A DNA stretch of 64,000 nucleotides. Source: Whalleya microplaca (lineage: Eukaryota > Ascomycota > Sordariomycetes > Xylariales > Xylariaceae). Where the stretch lies: assembly GCA_022497155.1 (NCBI GenBank), contig MU385733.1, positions 62,001-126,000 on the forward strand, written 5' to 3'. This document shows positions 46,501-57,650 of the stretch, one piece after another. Below the pieces are notes generated by a model. That model was not told the DNA's origin, did not search any database, and worked only from the letters and a program-made list of their open reading frames with translations. Position 1 is the stretch's first letter; each line of letters starts with the position of its first letter. Both the position numbers and the translations under genes were made by a program.

Positions 46501-47607
46501 AGCTGAAGTGCAGAAGAGGAGCAAAGACATAGAAGCTAGGCAAAAGGCAATAAGTGCCTTGGAGACGGAGGTTCAAAAGAACAGTGCAGCCAAATTTGCG
46601 TTGTTGAGACGGTGCCGGCTCGAGCAAATCAATATCCCGCTCAAAACAGGGTCGCTTGATAATCTTCCAAATGAGGACAATCTCCTGCATCAAGATCCGG
46701 ATGCCATGGACGTGGATGATGGAGACGACGCTGGCCTTATGGATGATGCGATGAACGATTATGGTATCGAGATTGACTTTGATGATTTGGACGATGATTT
46801 GAAGAACGTAAGTTACGAGCAATTGCTCTACATCTATAAGCGCTAACACGAGACAGCCCGACAATGAAAACGTCGAGGAACAACTGCAAGAAAAGATTTC
46901 TTCTCTGACTGCTGAACTGGAGAAGCTGAACCCCAACATGCGAGCCATGGAACGCTTAGAGGTAGTCGAGGCACGACTTAAGGCGACAGAAAAGGACTTT
47001 GACGACTCCAAGACGTCTCATAAGATAGCCAAGGACGCCTTTGACGAGATCAGGGCCAAGCGGTACGAGCTCTTCAGCAAGGCCTTTACACATATCCAGG
47101 ATCAGATCTCGCACGTGTACAAGGACCTGACACGATCGGACCAGTATCCGCTGGGCGGGCAGGCCTACCTCGATATCGAGGAGGACACGGACAGACCGTA
47201 CCTGTCAGGCATCAAGTACCACGCGATGCCGCCGCTGAAGCGCTTCCGCGACATGGAGCATCTATCGGGAGGTGAGAAGACGATGGCGGCCCTGGCGCTC
47301 CTGTTCGCCATCCACAGCTACCAGCCCAGCCCGTTCTTCGTGCTCGACGAGGTCGACGCCGCCCTCGACAACGCCAACGTCGAGAAGATCAAGAACTACA
47401 TCCGCGAGCACGCCGGCCCCGGCATGCAGTTCATCGTCATCAGCCTGAAGACCGGCCTCTTCCAGGACAGCGAGAGCCTCGTCGGCGTCTACAGAGACCA
47501 GGACGTGAATAGCTCGCGAACGGTGACACTTGATGTAAGTCTGATCGCTCACCTACCCACCTCGCTACTGTTGCTAATGAATATTATAGCTACGCAAGTA
47601 TGTGTAA
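43586..47607 (+). CDS. SMC1: cohesin subunit Smc1
   Basis: Five exons (43586-43616, 43683-43776, 43849-46807, 46857-47534, 47590-47607) encode 1259 residues, the normal SMC1 length. The start MGKLIRLELFNFKSYKGHH is the conserved SMC1 head, with Walker A GPNGSGKSNS at about 33-42 and KSSHLRSAHLKDLVYRGRV after it. Two long coiled coils flank the hinge at about 525-660 (VKGRVGDLCKPKQKKFDEAV, GRDFDSVIVD). The C-terminal head has the ABC signature HLSGGEKTMAA and Walker B FFVLDEVDAALD. Smc1 pairs with Smc3 and the kleisin Scc1 in the cohesin ring that holds sister chromatids. Acceptor 1 was set at CCCAG (43678-43682) because it gives LFNFKSYK. Exon 1 is 31 bases and exon 5 is 18, encoding only LRKYV. 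Introns 3 and 4 both stop translation if retained. Confidence 0.95.
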
Positions 47608-48240
47608 TACCAGATTGAGCGAGTATGTATGTGCGCGACGGGATGACTCGGCAGGGGAGGAGTTTCGGGAAGGGGGACTACTATTGGTTTCATGACGGCA
47701 ATGATATACTAAAGTATATGTGGTCATGGTGATCCGAAGTCATCGATCGCAGTAAAAACAGATAGGTTTCTACTACTTACGTTGCCTTCCGAGATACCTT
47801 TGTGTAATTTTGCTTGGAGTAATCATGAGAATTTTTTTTTGCTGTATGATATCCTCTTCAATCAAACCCCGTGTAAATATCACCTTTTTTGCTGCGTTGT
47901 GGAAACAAAGAAAAAGAAAAGACTCTTGCGCATGTATGTGTGTCTATATTCATAAAAATCAAGTCAACGCAATTGTTGCTATATCCATGGGACTTTCTCT
48001 TTTTAAACGCCATGTGTGTGTCTACTAAAGAGAAAAAAAATCACTGGCGCTCTGACGCTATGCCACTCCCTTTCCTGCCAACCAGCCTATGTCTAGGGTA
48101 TCGCATCAAAACCAGTAGGAGTAGTAGGCATATAATCAAATACCTACCCCCCCCTTCCCCTTTATCCCACGTGCATGCGTGCGTTCGCTCCATCTATGTG
48201 CTGCTGTTGCTATACAAAGAAGCCGCCAAAATACGACTGC
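47608..48240. other. convergent intergenic region (SMC1 / TFA1)
   Basis: This holds the 3' ends of both genes. A C-rich run near 48146-48160 and T-rich runs near 47830 and 48000 are present. No gene is seen. Confidence 0.5.
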
Positions 48241-49548
48241 TCACACATCCTCGAACGCGACATCCTCATCGTCCTCGCTTTCGGCGTCGTCCGCCGGCTC
48301 CTCGACCTTGACCTTTTTGGACGGTCTCTCCTCCGCGGCAGGGGTATCGGTAGCGCTCGTGATGCTGCTCGAGGCGACGCGCTTCTCGCCGACGGCGCTG
48401 AGGTTTGCGGCGTCCACGAACTCCTCTTCCTCGTCCTCGTCGTCATCTTCCTCTTCCTCTTCTTCCTCTTCCGCCTCGCGTCTGGCCTTCTCGTCCTGCT
48501 CGGCCTTGATGCGGTTCCAGAATTCGGGATCATCGATTGCGCTATTCTCCGTGTCTTGCTTGGGCTCGAGTACATCCTTGACGTCCTCCTCGACCTCGGG
48601 TACGGCAGGCGTGCTGCCGTTTCCAGAGTACGCGACGCCGCTGATAGTGCTTTTACTATGCCACTCGGGTAGTTCGTTCGCTGCGGCGGACTTGGCCTTC
48701 CGTGCGCGTTCGGCCTCCTTCTCGGCCTCGGTGGGGCCGTCTGAGTCGGTGATGCTGAGGTTAATGCTCGTAGGTCCGGTGTTAGCGAGACCTCTGACAG
48801 CTGTAGGCTTCAGCGGGTTGTCAACGACGTGGGACGCCTTGACTTGGTTGGTGGCGTCGCGAACGATGGGGCGAGCCGAGGCAAGTGCGGTTTCGAAGTC
48901 GATATTGGGGATGGTGACAGCATCAAGCTTCGGCAGCATTTCGGTGATAAATCGGAGCTGGTTGTTCAGTCTAGTAGACTGCTCATGACCGCCCGCTTGC
49001 CGATCGGGGTCGAACTTCAAGATGGTGTCGCAGCGGTGGCACTTAAAGCCATGGACAGGGTCCATATTGTCGAGGACCTCCATCTGGGTCCATTCCGCCT
49101 TACAGCGGGGACAAAAGTACTCCTTCTTCTCTTGTGAAGGCACGGCTTCGCCCTGAACGCTTTTGTCTAGTTGGAAAACCCTCCATTTGATAGCGTCAAT
49201 CGCTTGGCGGTAGTCAATGTAGTAGTAGGTGCGACTAGACGGCTTTTGTTGACCCTCCCTCAGCTCCTGACGTTGGTGGCTATAGCCGTGACAATCAGCT
49301 CAGGTACATGACAGCAGGTTTACAACATGCGAAGCGCCATACATTACCAAAAAGCGCTCGTCGCGAAGTTTTCCGCAAAGTCGATGCGTATCCTTGTTGT
49401 TCAGGCGAATCAGCTGGCCGAGATCATCGTCGCGCAGGGCGGAGTGAAGGACGAGGGCATCGACAACAAGGACGAATCTTTGATCATCGGTGTCGGAGGT
49501 ATAGAAGGCGCGCGCGACTGAGCGCACCAAAGTCTGCGCAAGCTCCAT
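48241..49548 (-). CDS. TFA1: transcription factor IIE alpha subunit (Tfa1)
   Basis: Two exons (49343-49548, 48241-49279) encode 414 residues. The N-terminal winged helix (MELAQTLVRSVARAFY through LGQLIRLNNKDTHRLCGKLRDERFLVI, about 1-90) is the TFIIE-alpha DNA-facing domain, followed by SSRTYYYIDYRQAIDAIKWR. A zinc ribbon follows at about 131-156 (CPRC and CHRC pairs). The C-terminal third is acidic, with a long Glu/Asp run. TFIIE recruits TFIIH to the RNA polymerase II initiation complex and stimulates its kinase and helicase. The donor GTATGG at 49337-49342 was chosen over GTAATG five bases upstream because it preserves the conserved RFLVIHQRQELREG. Acceptor CTATAG ends at 49280. Confidence 0.92.
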
Positions 49549-50572
49549 GGCGATGGCGATGGTGATGGCGGACCAGAGTTAGAAGGGTTGGTTGGGGAAA
49601 GGTTGTGTTGAATGATGAAAAAGGCAGGCGGATACGGGTTGACGAAGAGATGGGATGAGTTAGCAGCAGAATATGCTACCTAGCAGGTTATTGTGAGTAG
49701 AAGTTCCATTGTTTGCCGATATTGTGACTGTGAGGTCGACAATGAGCGCGGCTGATATCAAAGACCACCTAATACAATCCGCATGTCTAGGTTAGTGAAC
49801 TAGGTTCGTATTATAATGATAACCCATCGACTGGTTACCTTTATTGTTATTGTGTCTAAGTATGTCCGGGAGTTTTTTACGCTGTTAGCCTGAGACGTGA
49901 AGGCGATCCTGAACGAACGATGAGGGTAAAGTGAAGTGGGAATGTAGAAGCTCAACTTTCATAAAAGATAGCAGTAGACGGTAGGGTAGCCTTGTATGTA
50001 CGGAGGTACCTACGGATTAGGTAAGATGCATCTAACAATAAGATTTTCTTTATCCGATGCTAAGCCGGCCAGCATGTATTAGGTAATCTGACATCTGCTC
50101 CACAGCAAGGTACCTAGATACATCTACTTATTGACAGAAATAGCATTACCTGAAGTAGGTATTTAGCGATGACATGCGCGGTATTACATAGATGAGAATG
50201 CATTCATAGATGAAGGTCGACAGAGGAAAAGTCAATATAGTATTCCACTTATTGGAATGTTTCAAAGCAGCGATCTTAGTGGATAGGAGGACAACATAGC
50301 TTGTTCTGACTACATTCGTCTTTATTAGTCCTGCAACTATCCTATAAGACACTTACATACAACACCAACTAATGACGTTCCATCGTCGTGATCATGCAAA
50401 GTATCCACTCATCCTCCTTTCCGTCGACGATTCATCGTCACATCGTCACATCGTCACATCGTCACAACTCACTATCGTTTGCCTATGATTTACAGACAGG
50501 ATCAAGTCCCGCGAAATCAGTATGACACGAAGTCGCATTACATTATGATACTTGCGTTACTAGATTCACAAG
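49549..50572. other. divergent promoter region (TFA1 / PolX)
   Basis: About 1 kb of spacer. It contains the 8-base tandem repeat at 50434-50465, about 110 bases before the polymerase start. No gene is supported. Confidence 0.5.
50434..50465 (+). repeat. 8-base tandem repeat, 4 copies
   Basis: ATCGTCAC is repeated four times without change, preceded by a partial copy (TTCATCGTCA context). It lies in the promoter or leader of the family X polymerase. Confidence 0.9.
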
Positions 50573-52495
50573 ATGTCTCTTGAATTCCCGCCCATCTTCC
50601 TACTACCCACTCATATTGAGCCTAATAAGCTACCTGATATTGAGAGTCAGATACCTTCGTTGACCTATGACATAGACGAGGCACCCATCATCCTCGGGAA
50701 GATAGCGAACAAAGAGAGGGCCAAATATGAGCTGAGGCGTCGAAAACTGCTAGTCCAGGATATCAATGAACAGCCCGGCTCTCTTCCCAGCGGAAAAGCA
50801 AAAATAGACGACCGGTCGCCGCCGACAAAGCGCAGGAAGGTAGTACGCTCCACTGAGTCTAAGCATGGAGGAAATTCAAGTACTGCCTCTGACAGTGATA
50901 GCAATGCGGAGGACGCTGATGATCCCAAGTTGGCCAATGGGAAGAACCTGAAGGCAAGCACTGTCGCAGACGAAGACGATGGTTCTGTAGTCAAGGTGGT
51001 CAAACTGGCATGGTTCACTGAGTGCTTAACGCGAGAATCCGTATTACCAGTAGATCCGTACTTGGTATATGAGGGCCGGAAGATAAAACCGACCGTCACT
51101 CAACCCCTTCCAGACACTGAAGAGATTCTCAAACGGGCTCGACAGGAGGGCAACTATGGCCAATCATCATCAAAACCCAGCGTTGTCCAAACGCACACGT
51201 CTACCTCAAAACATCCCAGGACATCAGACCGTCCAGAGCGCCCTACAATGATACCAGAGACAACATCGGAGCATGATCGCGCATTGAACATGCCCCCTAT
51301 CCCAGACTACCTCCACACAACTTACTCCTGTCAACGCCCGACACCCGTCAACCCTCCCAATGATGCTTTCATCGAGGATCTCAAGAAAGTACGGTCCATC
51401 AGAGCCCTCGCAGATGACGAGGTGGGAGTTCGAGCCTATTCAACAAGCATCGCCTCTTTGGCGGCCTATCCATACTTAATCAACTCAGCAGCCGGTAGGT
51501 AAGAACTACATACGAACAAGAAGAGAGATTTACTAATTTGATGTTTAGAAGTTTCAAGACTACCCGGCTGCAGTGATAAAATTGCAGCACTCTGGAAGGA
51601 GTGGAAAGCGGAGGGCTGCCTGCGAGAGGTCGAAGAGACAAGCTCAGATCCAAAATTGTCCGTCTTAAGGCTCTTCTACGAGATATGGGGCGTAGCAGCA
51701 ACCACTGCCCGTGAATTCTACAGGAAGGGTTGGCGAGATCTTGACGATATTGTTGAGTACGGCTGGGACAACATTAGCCGAGTTCAGCAGATCGGTGTCA
51801 AGTACTACGAAGAGCTGCAGGAGAAGATTCCCCGCAGTGAAGTAGAGCAGATTGGAGATATCATTCTAAGGCACGCTAGAAAGCTTCACAAAGGCTGTCA
51901 AATGGTGATCGTAGGTGGCTACAGAAGGGGCAAGGCGGCATCTGGCGACGTGGATGTTATGCTCAGCTACCCAGACTCGGCTGCTACCAGAAACTTCGTC
52001 CTGGAGATTGTGACGAGTCTGGAGAAGGACAAATACATCACTCACACGCTCACCCTGAGCACGAAAAACAGCGAGCGCGGGCAAACTCCAGTGGCTTGGA
52101 AGGGGCAGGGTACTAAGGCAGGGGCGGGTTTCGACACGCTAGACAAAGCCTTGGTGGTTTGGCAGGATCCTAAATGGGATAAGTCCGCTTCAGCCAAGAA
52201 TCCTAATCTTCATCGGCGGGTGGACATAATCATTAGCCCATGGAAGACCGCTGGATGTGCAGTTATCGGGTGGACTGGCGGGACAACCTTTCAACGGGAC
52301 CTTCGAAGATATTGCAAATATGAGAAAGGTCTGAAGTTTGATAGTAGCGGTGTTCGGAGCCGAACGGATGGCAGCTGGGTAGATCTAGAAAGTGACGAGG
52401 ACGGTCCGGCTCCAGATATGCTGACCGCAGAGAAGAGGGTCTTCCAGCGGTTAGGCCTTGAGTGGCGCCGACCGGAAGAGAGATGTACAGGCTAG
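50573..52495 (+). CDS. family X DNA polymerase (lambda/Pol4-like) with BRCT-like N-terminus
   Basis: Two exons (50573-51494, 51549-52495) encode 622 residues. A BRCT-like region (LPTHIEPNKLPD at the start, VVKLAWFTECLTRESVL around residue 145) is interrupted by an acidic, serine-rich linker with the basic word PPTKRRKVVR, a likely nuclear signal. The 8-kDa-type domain starts near residue 263 (DAFIEDLKKVRSIRALAD), followed by the fingers helix-hairpin-helix around WDNISRVQQIGVKYYEEL. The palm has GGYRRGKAASGDVDVM with two catalytic aspartates near 441 and 443, and a third in LHRRVDIII near 531. The thumb ends in EKRVFQRLGLEWRRPEER. Such enzymes fill gaps in base excision repair and nonhomologous end joining. 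Either a lambda or a Pol4 name would fit. The stop between exons confirms the intron. Confidence 0.9.
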
Positions 52496-53144
52496 TTCTG
52501 AAGCCTTGTAGAATAAGGTTTCATAAATACGTCGTGTCGATAGGCTAATCGTAGAATTGCGACACGAGTTGCATAGAAACAATTGTTTGACAACGTGGTT
52601 ATGGCTGCTCGAGCTATTGCTGATTTCGTTCTTATCAAGTGCACTATTAAACATAACTATGCAATAATTTACATCCTAAGCTTATATATATAGTACGCAT
52701 GTCATGGTATATTACTCAAGACTAGCCCACCATATTAAACAGGTAGCTAAGGCAGTGAAGGAGAACTATATTGGATCTTATGTCTGTTTGATGGGTTTTA
52801 TTTGAGAGACTCGATGTAAGCCTTTTGAACATAGTAGCCTTTACGTCAACGCCTGTGTTTAAACTCATCCGTCTAAGTATAGAGAACGTCTAAGTCCGTG
52901 CTGTGAGACTAAAGCTATACAACCTTGATACTTTCGAAGTTGATACCTGAACTATTGAGTAGTCAAGCTGCGCTCTTTCCCCTCAATGGGGTACCTGACC
53001 TACCCCTTATTTTGGCTAAGCCAGATCTGACATATAAACACTCATCATACAAACTTGCCCAGCCCACGGAGCAAGGTTACCGTAACAATACTCATAACCC
53101 ATACCGCTGTCATCCATCACTGCGTTTCTAATCCATGTAGACCT
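52496..53144. other. convergent intergenic region (PolX / lipase)
   Basis: About 650 bases between two 3' ends. It is AT-rich, with no supported gene. Confidence 0.5.
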
Positions 53145-54126
53145 TCATAGCTTCGACTCAGGTGCACTTCTCGTCCCATCATCGCATCGTGCTAGGATCC
53201 AGTCACCCACATCCTGATAGAACTCCTCCTTGCCCGGATCGGCATGGAGTTGGTGATAGAAGCCTTCATACGCCTTGAACCGTCGATCCTCGAGCTGCGT
53301 CTGCGCATCATACCACTTCTTCGCCTTCTCCATACTCGTCGCATGGTCAGCCGAGCCGTGCGCAAGGAACACCGAGTTGACACTTTTATTCAGCCTCATC
53401 TCGCCCCTCGCGAGCTTATCCGTTCGATCAAGCAATCCCGCCAGCCCCTCTAGCGTACCGTACATATGCATGAGCGTATCCTCCCGGATACTCCGCTGCA
53501 CCTCGGGGTCGCGGGTCACGTCCTCGGGCGGAATGGGCCGGTACAGCTGGAACCGCGGCACGAGCCGCGCGGCCAGCTTCCCGCTCGCGATCGTGATCCA
53601 GTGCGGCTGCAGCTCGGGCGCGAAGCCCAGAAACGGCGCCTCCAGAACCCAGCCGCGCACGCGCCTGACGACGTCCTCGTACGCGGGGTCGCACGCCAGC
53701 GCGAGCACCTCGCCGCCGCCCATCGAGTGTCCGAGCACGAACAGCGGCGTCGTCTCCGAGAGCTTGGATCGCACGAAGGCCGCGATGTCGGCGAGCACCG
53801 TCGCCGTGGGTCCCGTGTTACCCCGGTCCGATGGCGTGCGCACGCTGCGGCCCCAGCCCCGCTGGTCGAAGCCTTGGACCGCGATCCCGCGCGCCGCGAG
53901 CGCGGGGAAGAAGTCGTAGTACCGGTTTATGTGGTCGCTGAAGCCGTGTATCATGACCATGTTAGCCTTGGGGGGCCCATCTGGCTGTTTGTCGTGTCGT
54001 ACTGTTAGTTGGACGGGACGCACGGGTAGGTGGGAAAGCTAGCTGGCTAGTCATACGTACCATCCAGGTCTTGGTGTACAGGCTCACATCTCCGATCTGG
54101 AATGTGCCCTCGGTGATTTGTACCAT
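53145..54126 (-). CDS. monoglyceride lipase-like alpha/beta hydrolase (Yju3 type)
   Basis: Two exons (54061-54126, 53145-53984) encode 301 residues. The spliced start MVQITEGTFQIGDVSLYTKT joins at WMPDGPPKANMVMIHGFSDH, which contains the HG oxyanion motif (HGFSDH). The nucleophile elbow GHSMGGGE carries the catalytic serine near residue 128. The acid lies in the LAHGSADHATS segment and the histidine in YEGFYHQLHAD. FDQRGWGRS is another family signature. Yeast Yju3 cleaves monoacylglycerols in lipid particles and membranes to glycerol and fatty acid. No signal peptide is seen. The downstream acceptor AACAG before CCAGATGG was chosen over the earlier AACAG because it restores the frame and the PDGPPKA loop. 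Coding GC is high in the middle. Confidence 0.9.
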
Positions 54127-55044
54127 TGTGAGTGCTACCTCAAGCTATGAATCGTTGACGAATACGTAGGTATTTCGATTCAATAAGAAGTTCCAGCTAT
54201 CTTTAAAACTAGCTTATATATACTATTCAGAGCTCGGATAATAGGGTAGTAGGTAAGTAAGGCCAATTCGAGCTGAATCGACTGTGGCAAGAGATGTAAG
54301 CAGGGGAGAGAACAAAGCTGAGAGCGCCACAGCCCCAGGATCCTACTCCAGCTCGTATGCCCTCAAATCGGAAGCAATTGCAATTGTTGGATATCACAAG
54401 CTGTGGTTGACGTGTAATGGGAGCTTGTCGAACAAGCCGTAGTGATCCATAAAGTTATGTTTGACTGGGGCTTAGCGTCATACTAGCCCACATTCACATG
54501 TCAGGGGAGCTCCTGGAGGCTGCATTGGCATGTTGGCTAGCTTACGGGCGAATAGGAGCTAGTAACCACGGGAGATTCCTTAGCTCCGTGCTACGCAAAC
54601 GCGGAGGCATCACGATGCCGAGTCGAAATAAAAGACGGGTTGACCGATAGCCTCGACCATCTAGCAAACTCATTAACATTGTCTGGCCACATTCATAGCT
54701 CCCCGCCAGGTGGTTCTACTGTGCATAGTTCACGAGAGTATACGGGATGTCTGATCAATTGTAGCAATTAGGTTCTACGGTAGAGAACCTCTCTCGTCGG
54801 CCAAGAGACTCCTTTCCCAATCGAAGTCCGCATATCTCATGGTATCGAGTGGAGTTGTGGACGAAATTCCTCTACATATACAGTGTCCATCATCTCTCAA
54901 AACCGTCCAAATGTCTTCCCTTGACCTGAGTTCCTTCTAAAAACCCCGTCCAAGGCCAAATTCAAGACCTTGCAAATGCAAACCGTGAAGGGGAACCAAC
55001 CCCTTGCAGACAAAAAGAAAATGGTATATCATACATCGTGGCGT
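54127..55044. other. intergenic region (lipase / MDL1)
   Basis: The lipase promoter occupies the left side and the MDL1 3' end the right. No gene is supported. Confidence 0.5.
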
Positions 55045-57650
55045 TCACTTCTTGGGCTTTTCTCCCTCGTCGCCCTCTTCGCGCTCACGTACCTGATCTT
55101 CGTCTTCGTCTTCGTCTAACTCTTCAAGCTCCTCCCCGATGATCTCTGACTCGCTCAATTCGGGAGCTCGTCTCACAGGGACATCTGGAATGTCAGCACC
55201 GGTCTGTTGCCATCGGATAAGCCGATAAAACTCGCCGTTCTCGTTGGCGATGAGCTCATTGAAGGATCCGATTTCCGCAACGGTTCCCTGGTTGGAGAGG
55301 ACGATGATCATGTCGGATCTCTTAATGGTGGAAAGTCGGTGCGCGATCGAGATGGTCGTTCGGCGACGACTCTTCAACAGTGCCGCTAAAGCCAAGTTGA
55401 CAGCAGTCTCGGATTCTGCGTCAAGAGCCGAAGTAGCTTCATCCAGGATGAGAATATCAGGGTCTTTGATGAGGGCTCGTGCAATGGCAATTCGCTGCTT
55501 CTGGCCACCGGAGAGCTGTGCGCCTCGGGGTCCAACTTGTGTTTCGAGACCCTTCGGGAAGTCGCTGATGAATCCACAGTTGGCCTTTTGTGCGGCCATG
55601 ACGATCTCTGACCTAGTTGCATTTGGCTTTGCATAGGCGATATTCTCTGCAACGGTGCCCGAAAACAACACTGGCTCTTGAGCTACCATGCCAACGCGGC
55701 GTCGCAGTGCCTTAGCGTTCATATTCGCAGTGTTAACTCCATTGATGCTGATTGTTCCGGACGTAGGATTATAAAATCTCAGCAGGAGGGACGACACGGT
55801 TGACTTGCCTCCACCCGAAGGACCAACGATACAGACATTAGCTCCCGAAGGAATTTCGAAGTTGAGACCGTTGAAGATCGAAACAGCGGGTCGCGTAGGA
55901 TAAGCGAACGAGACGTTCTCGAACTTGATTGGACCTTGTACAGATGTGACTTTAAGTCCCTTAGTAGAGGAAATGCCAACCTGGCGGTCCTGGAGCTCGA
56001 AGATTCGCGTAGCTGCGCCAACGCCTTTCATCAGTTCGGAGTAGAAACTAGCAAAACCGAACAAGCCGCCACCGGCCCAAAATGCGCTGTACAACCCCAG
56101 AGTTAGTAAATATCCCTTTCAGACAAAGTTAAGAGCCATCAGTTATGTCTCGGGAGTTCTAATTCCTGGGATGTCTTAAATCGACAGATGTCGCCCCTGA
56201 CATAGGGTGAAATAGGAAACGGGGAATTCTGGAATACATACTACATAACGAACATTGTGAGGTCGCCAGGACTCATAAAGCCGTATCGAACTTGGTTGCC
56301 TCCGTACCACAACAAGGCGATGATTGTCATATTGCCAATCCATGATGTGGCTGAGAAGTACGTCGCATCAAAGATCGACTGCTTCTTGCCAAGATCGAAG
56401 ATCTTTCTGACTTGCTTGTTATATCGATGGACCTCTTGACGCTCACCGGCAAAAGCCTGACTCGTCTTGACGTTTCCAAGCCGCTCTTCCGCAATTTTGG
56501 TCAGAGTACCTAAGTTCTGTTGCATCTTACGGCTCAGTCTTCGAGTAATCCGGGAATAGACGAAAGAGGCTGTGGCGAGGATAGGAGCAGTACACATGAT
56601 GACAGCAGTGAGAGAAGGGCTGATCCACGCCATCAGGGCAAACCCTGATATACTATTAATTAAGGATCTCATGCCGTCGGACAGGTTCTGTGTGATGCTC
56701 TTTCCGACAATGATTGTGTCAGAAGAAAGCCGGGAGATCAGATCACCAATTCTGTTTGCGTCGAAGAACTCGGCATCTTGGGTATAAGTCCTTCTAAAAA
56801 GCTGAGATCGCAGGCGCGTAACAACTCGTTCACCGATGATCCGAAGCAGAACGATACGTCCAAAGTTGGCAGCGGCGCCGATGGTAAGAGCGATACCGAA
56901 GGCTGCGAAGAATTGGTATAGAGTTAAACCGTAAATTTCTGTCTCTTCAATAGGCTTTGCCGTAGCCGTATTCAAGACCTTGCCGACGATCATGGGAAGT
57001 GCCACGAAAGTCGTTGACGAGATGAGAAGCATGACAATCGCGAACGAGAGCGGCTTGCGTTCCGGTTTTGCGATTCCGAAGAGGCGCGTGATCTCGCCCA
57101 ATGAGGACCAGAACTTCTTGGGTGCCTTTCCATCATGGGAGAGACGCGCTCTCAGGTTGATTTGCTCGGCTTTTGAAGCTCTTTCGCTCTTCTCGAATCC
57201 TTCAAGCTCAGCTAAATCTTCCACATCCTTATCCATCCCAGCCTTAGTGTTCTGGGCACCGTTCTTCTGATCATTCGGCTTCGGTACATTGCGATCGTCT
57301 CGGTGGTTTACGCTGCTTGTAGAGAAGTGTCTCAGCACACCAATTGGTGAGCCCCATGGCGAGACCGAGGCGAGCCATCCTAAACCCGAGGTGGCTTTAG
57401 GAACTTTCGGAGAAAAACCTGACAAGGTTTGCGATGGGATAGTTCGTGTTGATGAGAAGTTTAGCTTGAGTGCTTCCGTAGAGTTCATGAAGTGAGACTG
57501 AATAGAGACATTCACCACCGTTGGTCTCTTTGAAAGAGTAGAGAGTTCATTGCGAGGTAAGACGACAAGCTGCTGGGTAGACTTCGCGACTCCGGCAACG
57601 CGCTGCGGGAGTGCGCCTATGACTGCGCGGCGCACTACACCCGAAGGCAT
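55045..57650 (-). CDS. MDL1: mitochondrial ABC transporter, Mdl1/ABCB10 type
   Basis: Two exons (56242-57650, 55045-56086) encode 816 residues. The N-terminus is rich in Arg/Ser/Thr with few acids, as in mitochondrial presequences, and has the RHFSTSS cleavage-like motif at about 108-114. One transmembrane domain of about six helices spans roughly 200-475, including FFDANRIGDLISRLSSDT and KMQQNLGTLTKIAEERLGN. The nucleotide-binding domain follows: Walker A GPSGGGKST, signature LSGGQKQRIAIARAL, Walker B ILILDEATSALD and H-loop SIAHRLST. It is a half-size transporter and should act as a homodimer in the inner membrane. Yeast Mdl1 exports peptides from the matrix. The end is very acidic. The donor GTATGT at 56236-56241 gives the in-frame FVMYAFWAGGG; reading through meets a stop. 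Confidence 0.92.

Noticed and set aside
48179..48988. 269-codon plus-strand serine-rich frame
   Set aside because: It is the reverse of the acidic TFIIE-alpha tail; Glu/Asp codons read backwards give Ser/Leu/Phe runs.
53466..54008. 180-codon frame opposite the lipase
   Set aside because: It is antisense to an exon with a clear GHSMGG elbow and catalytic residues.
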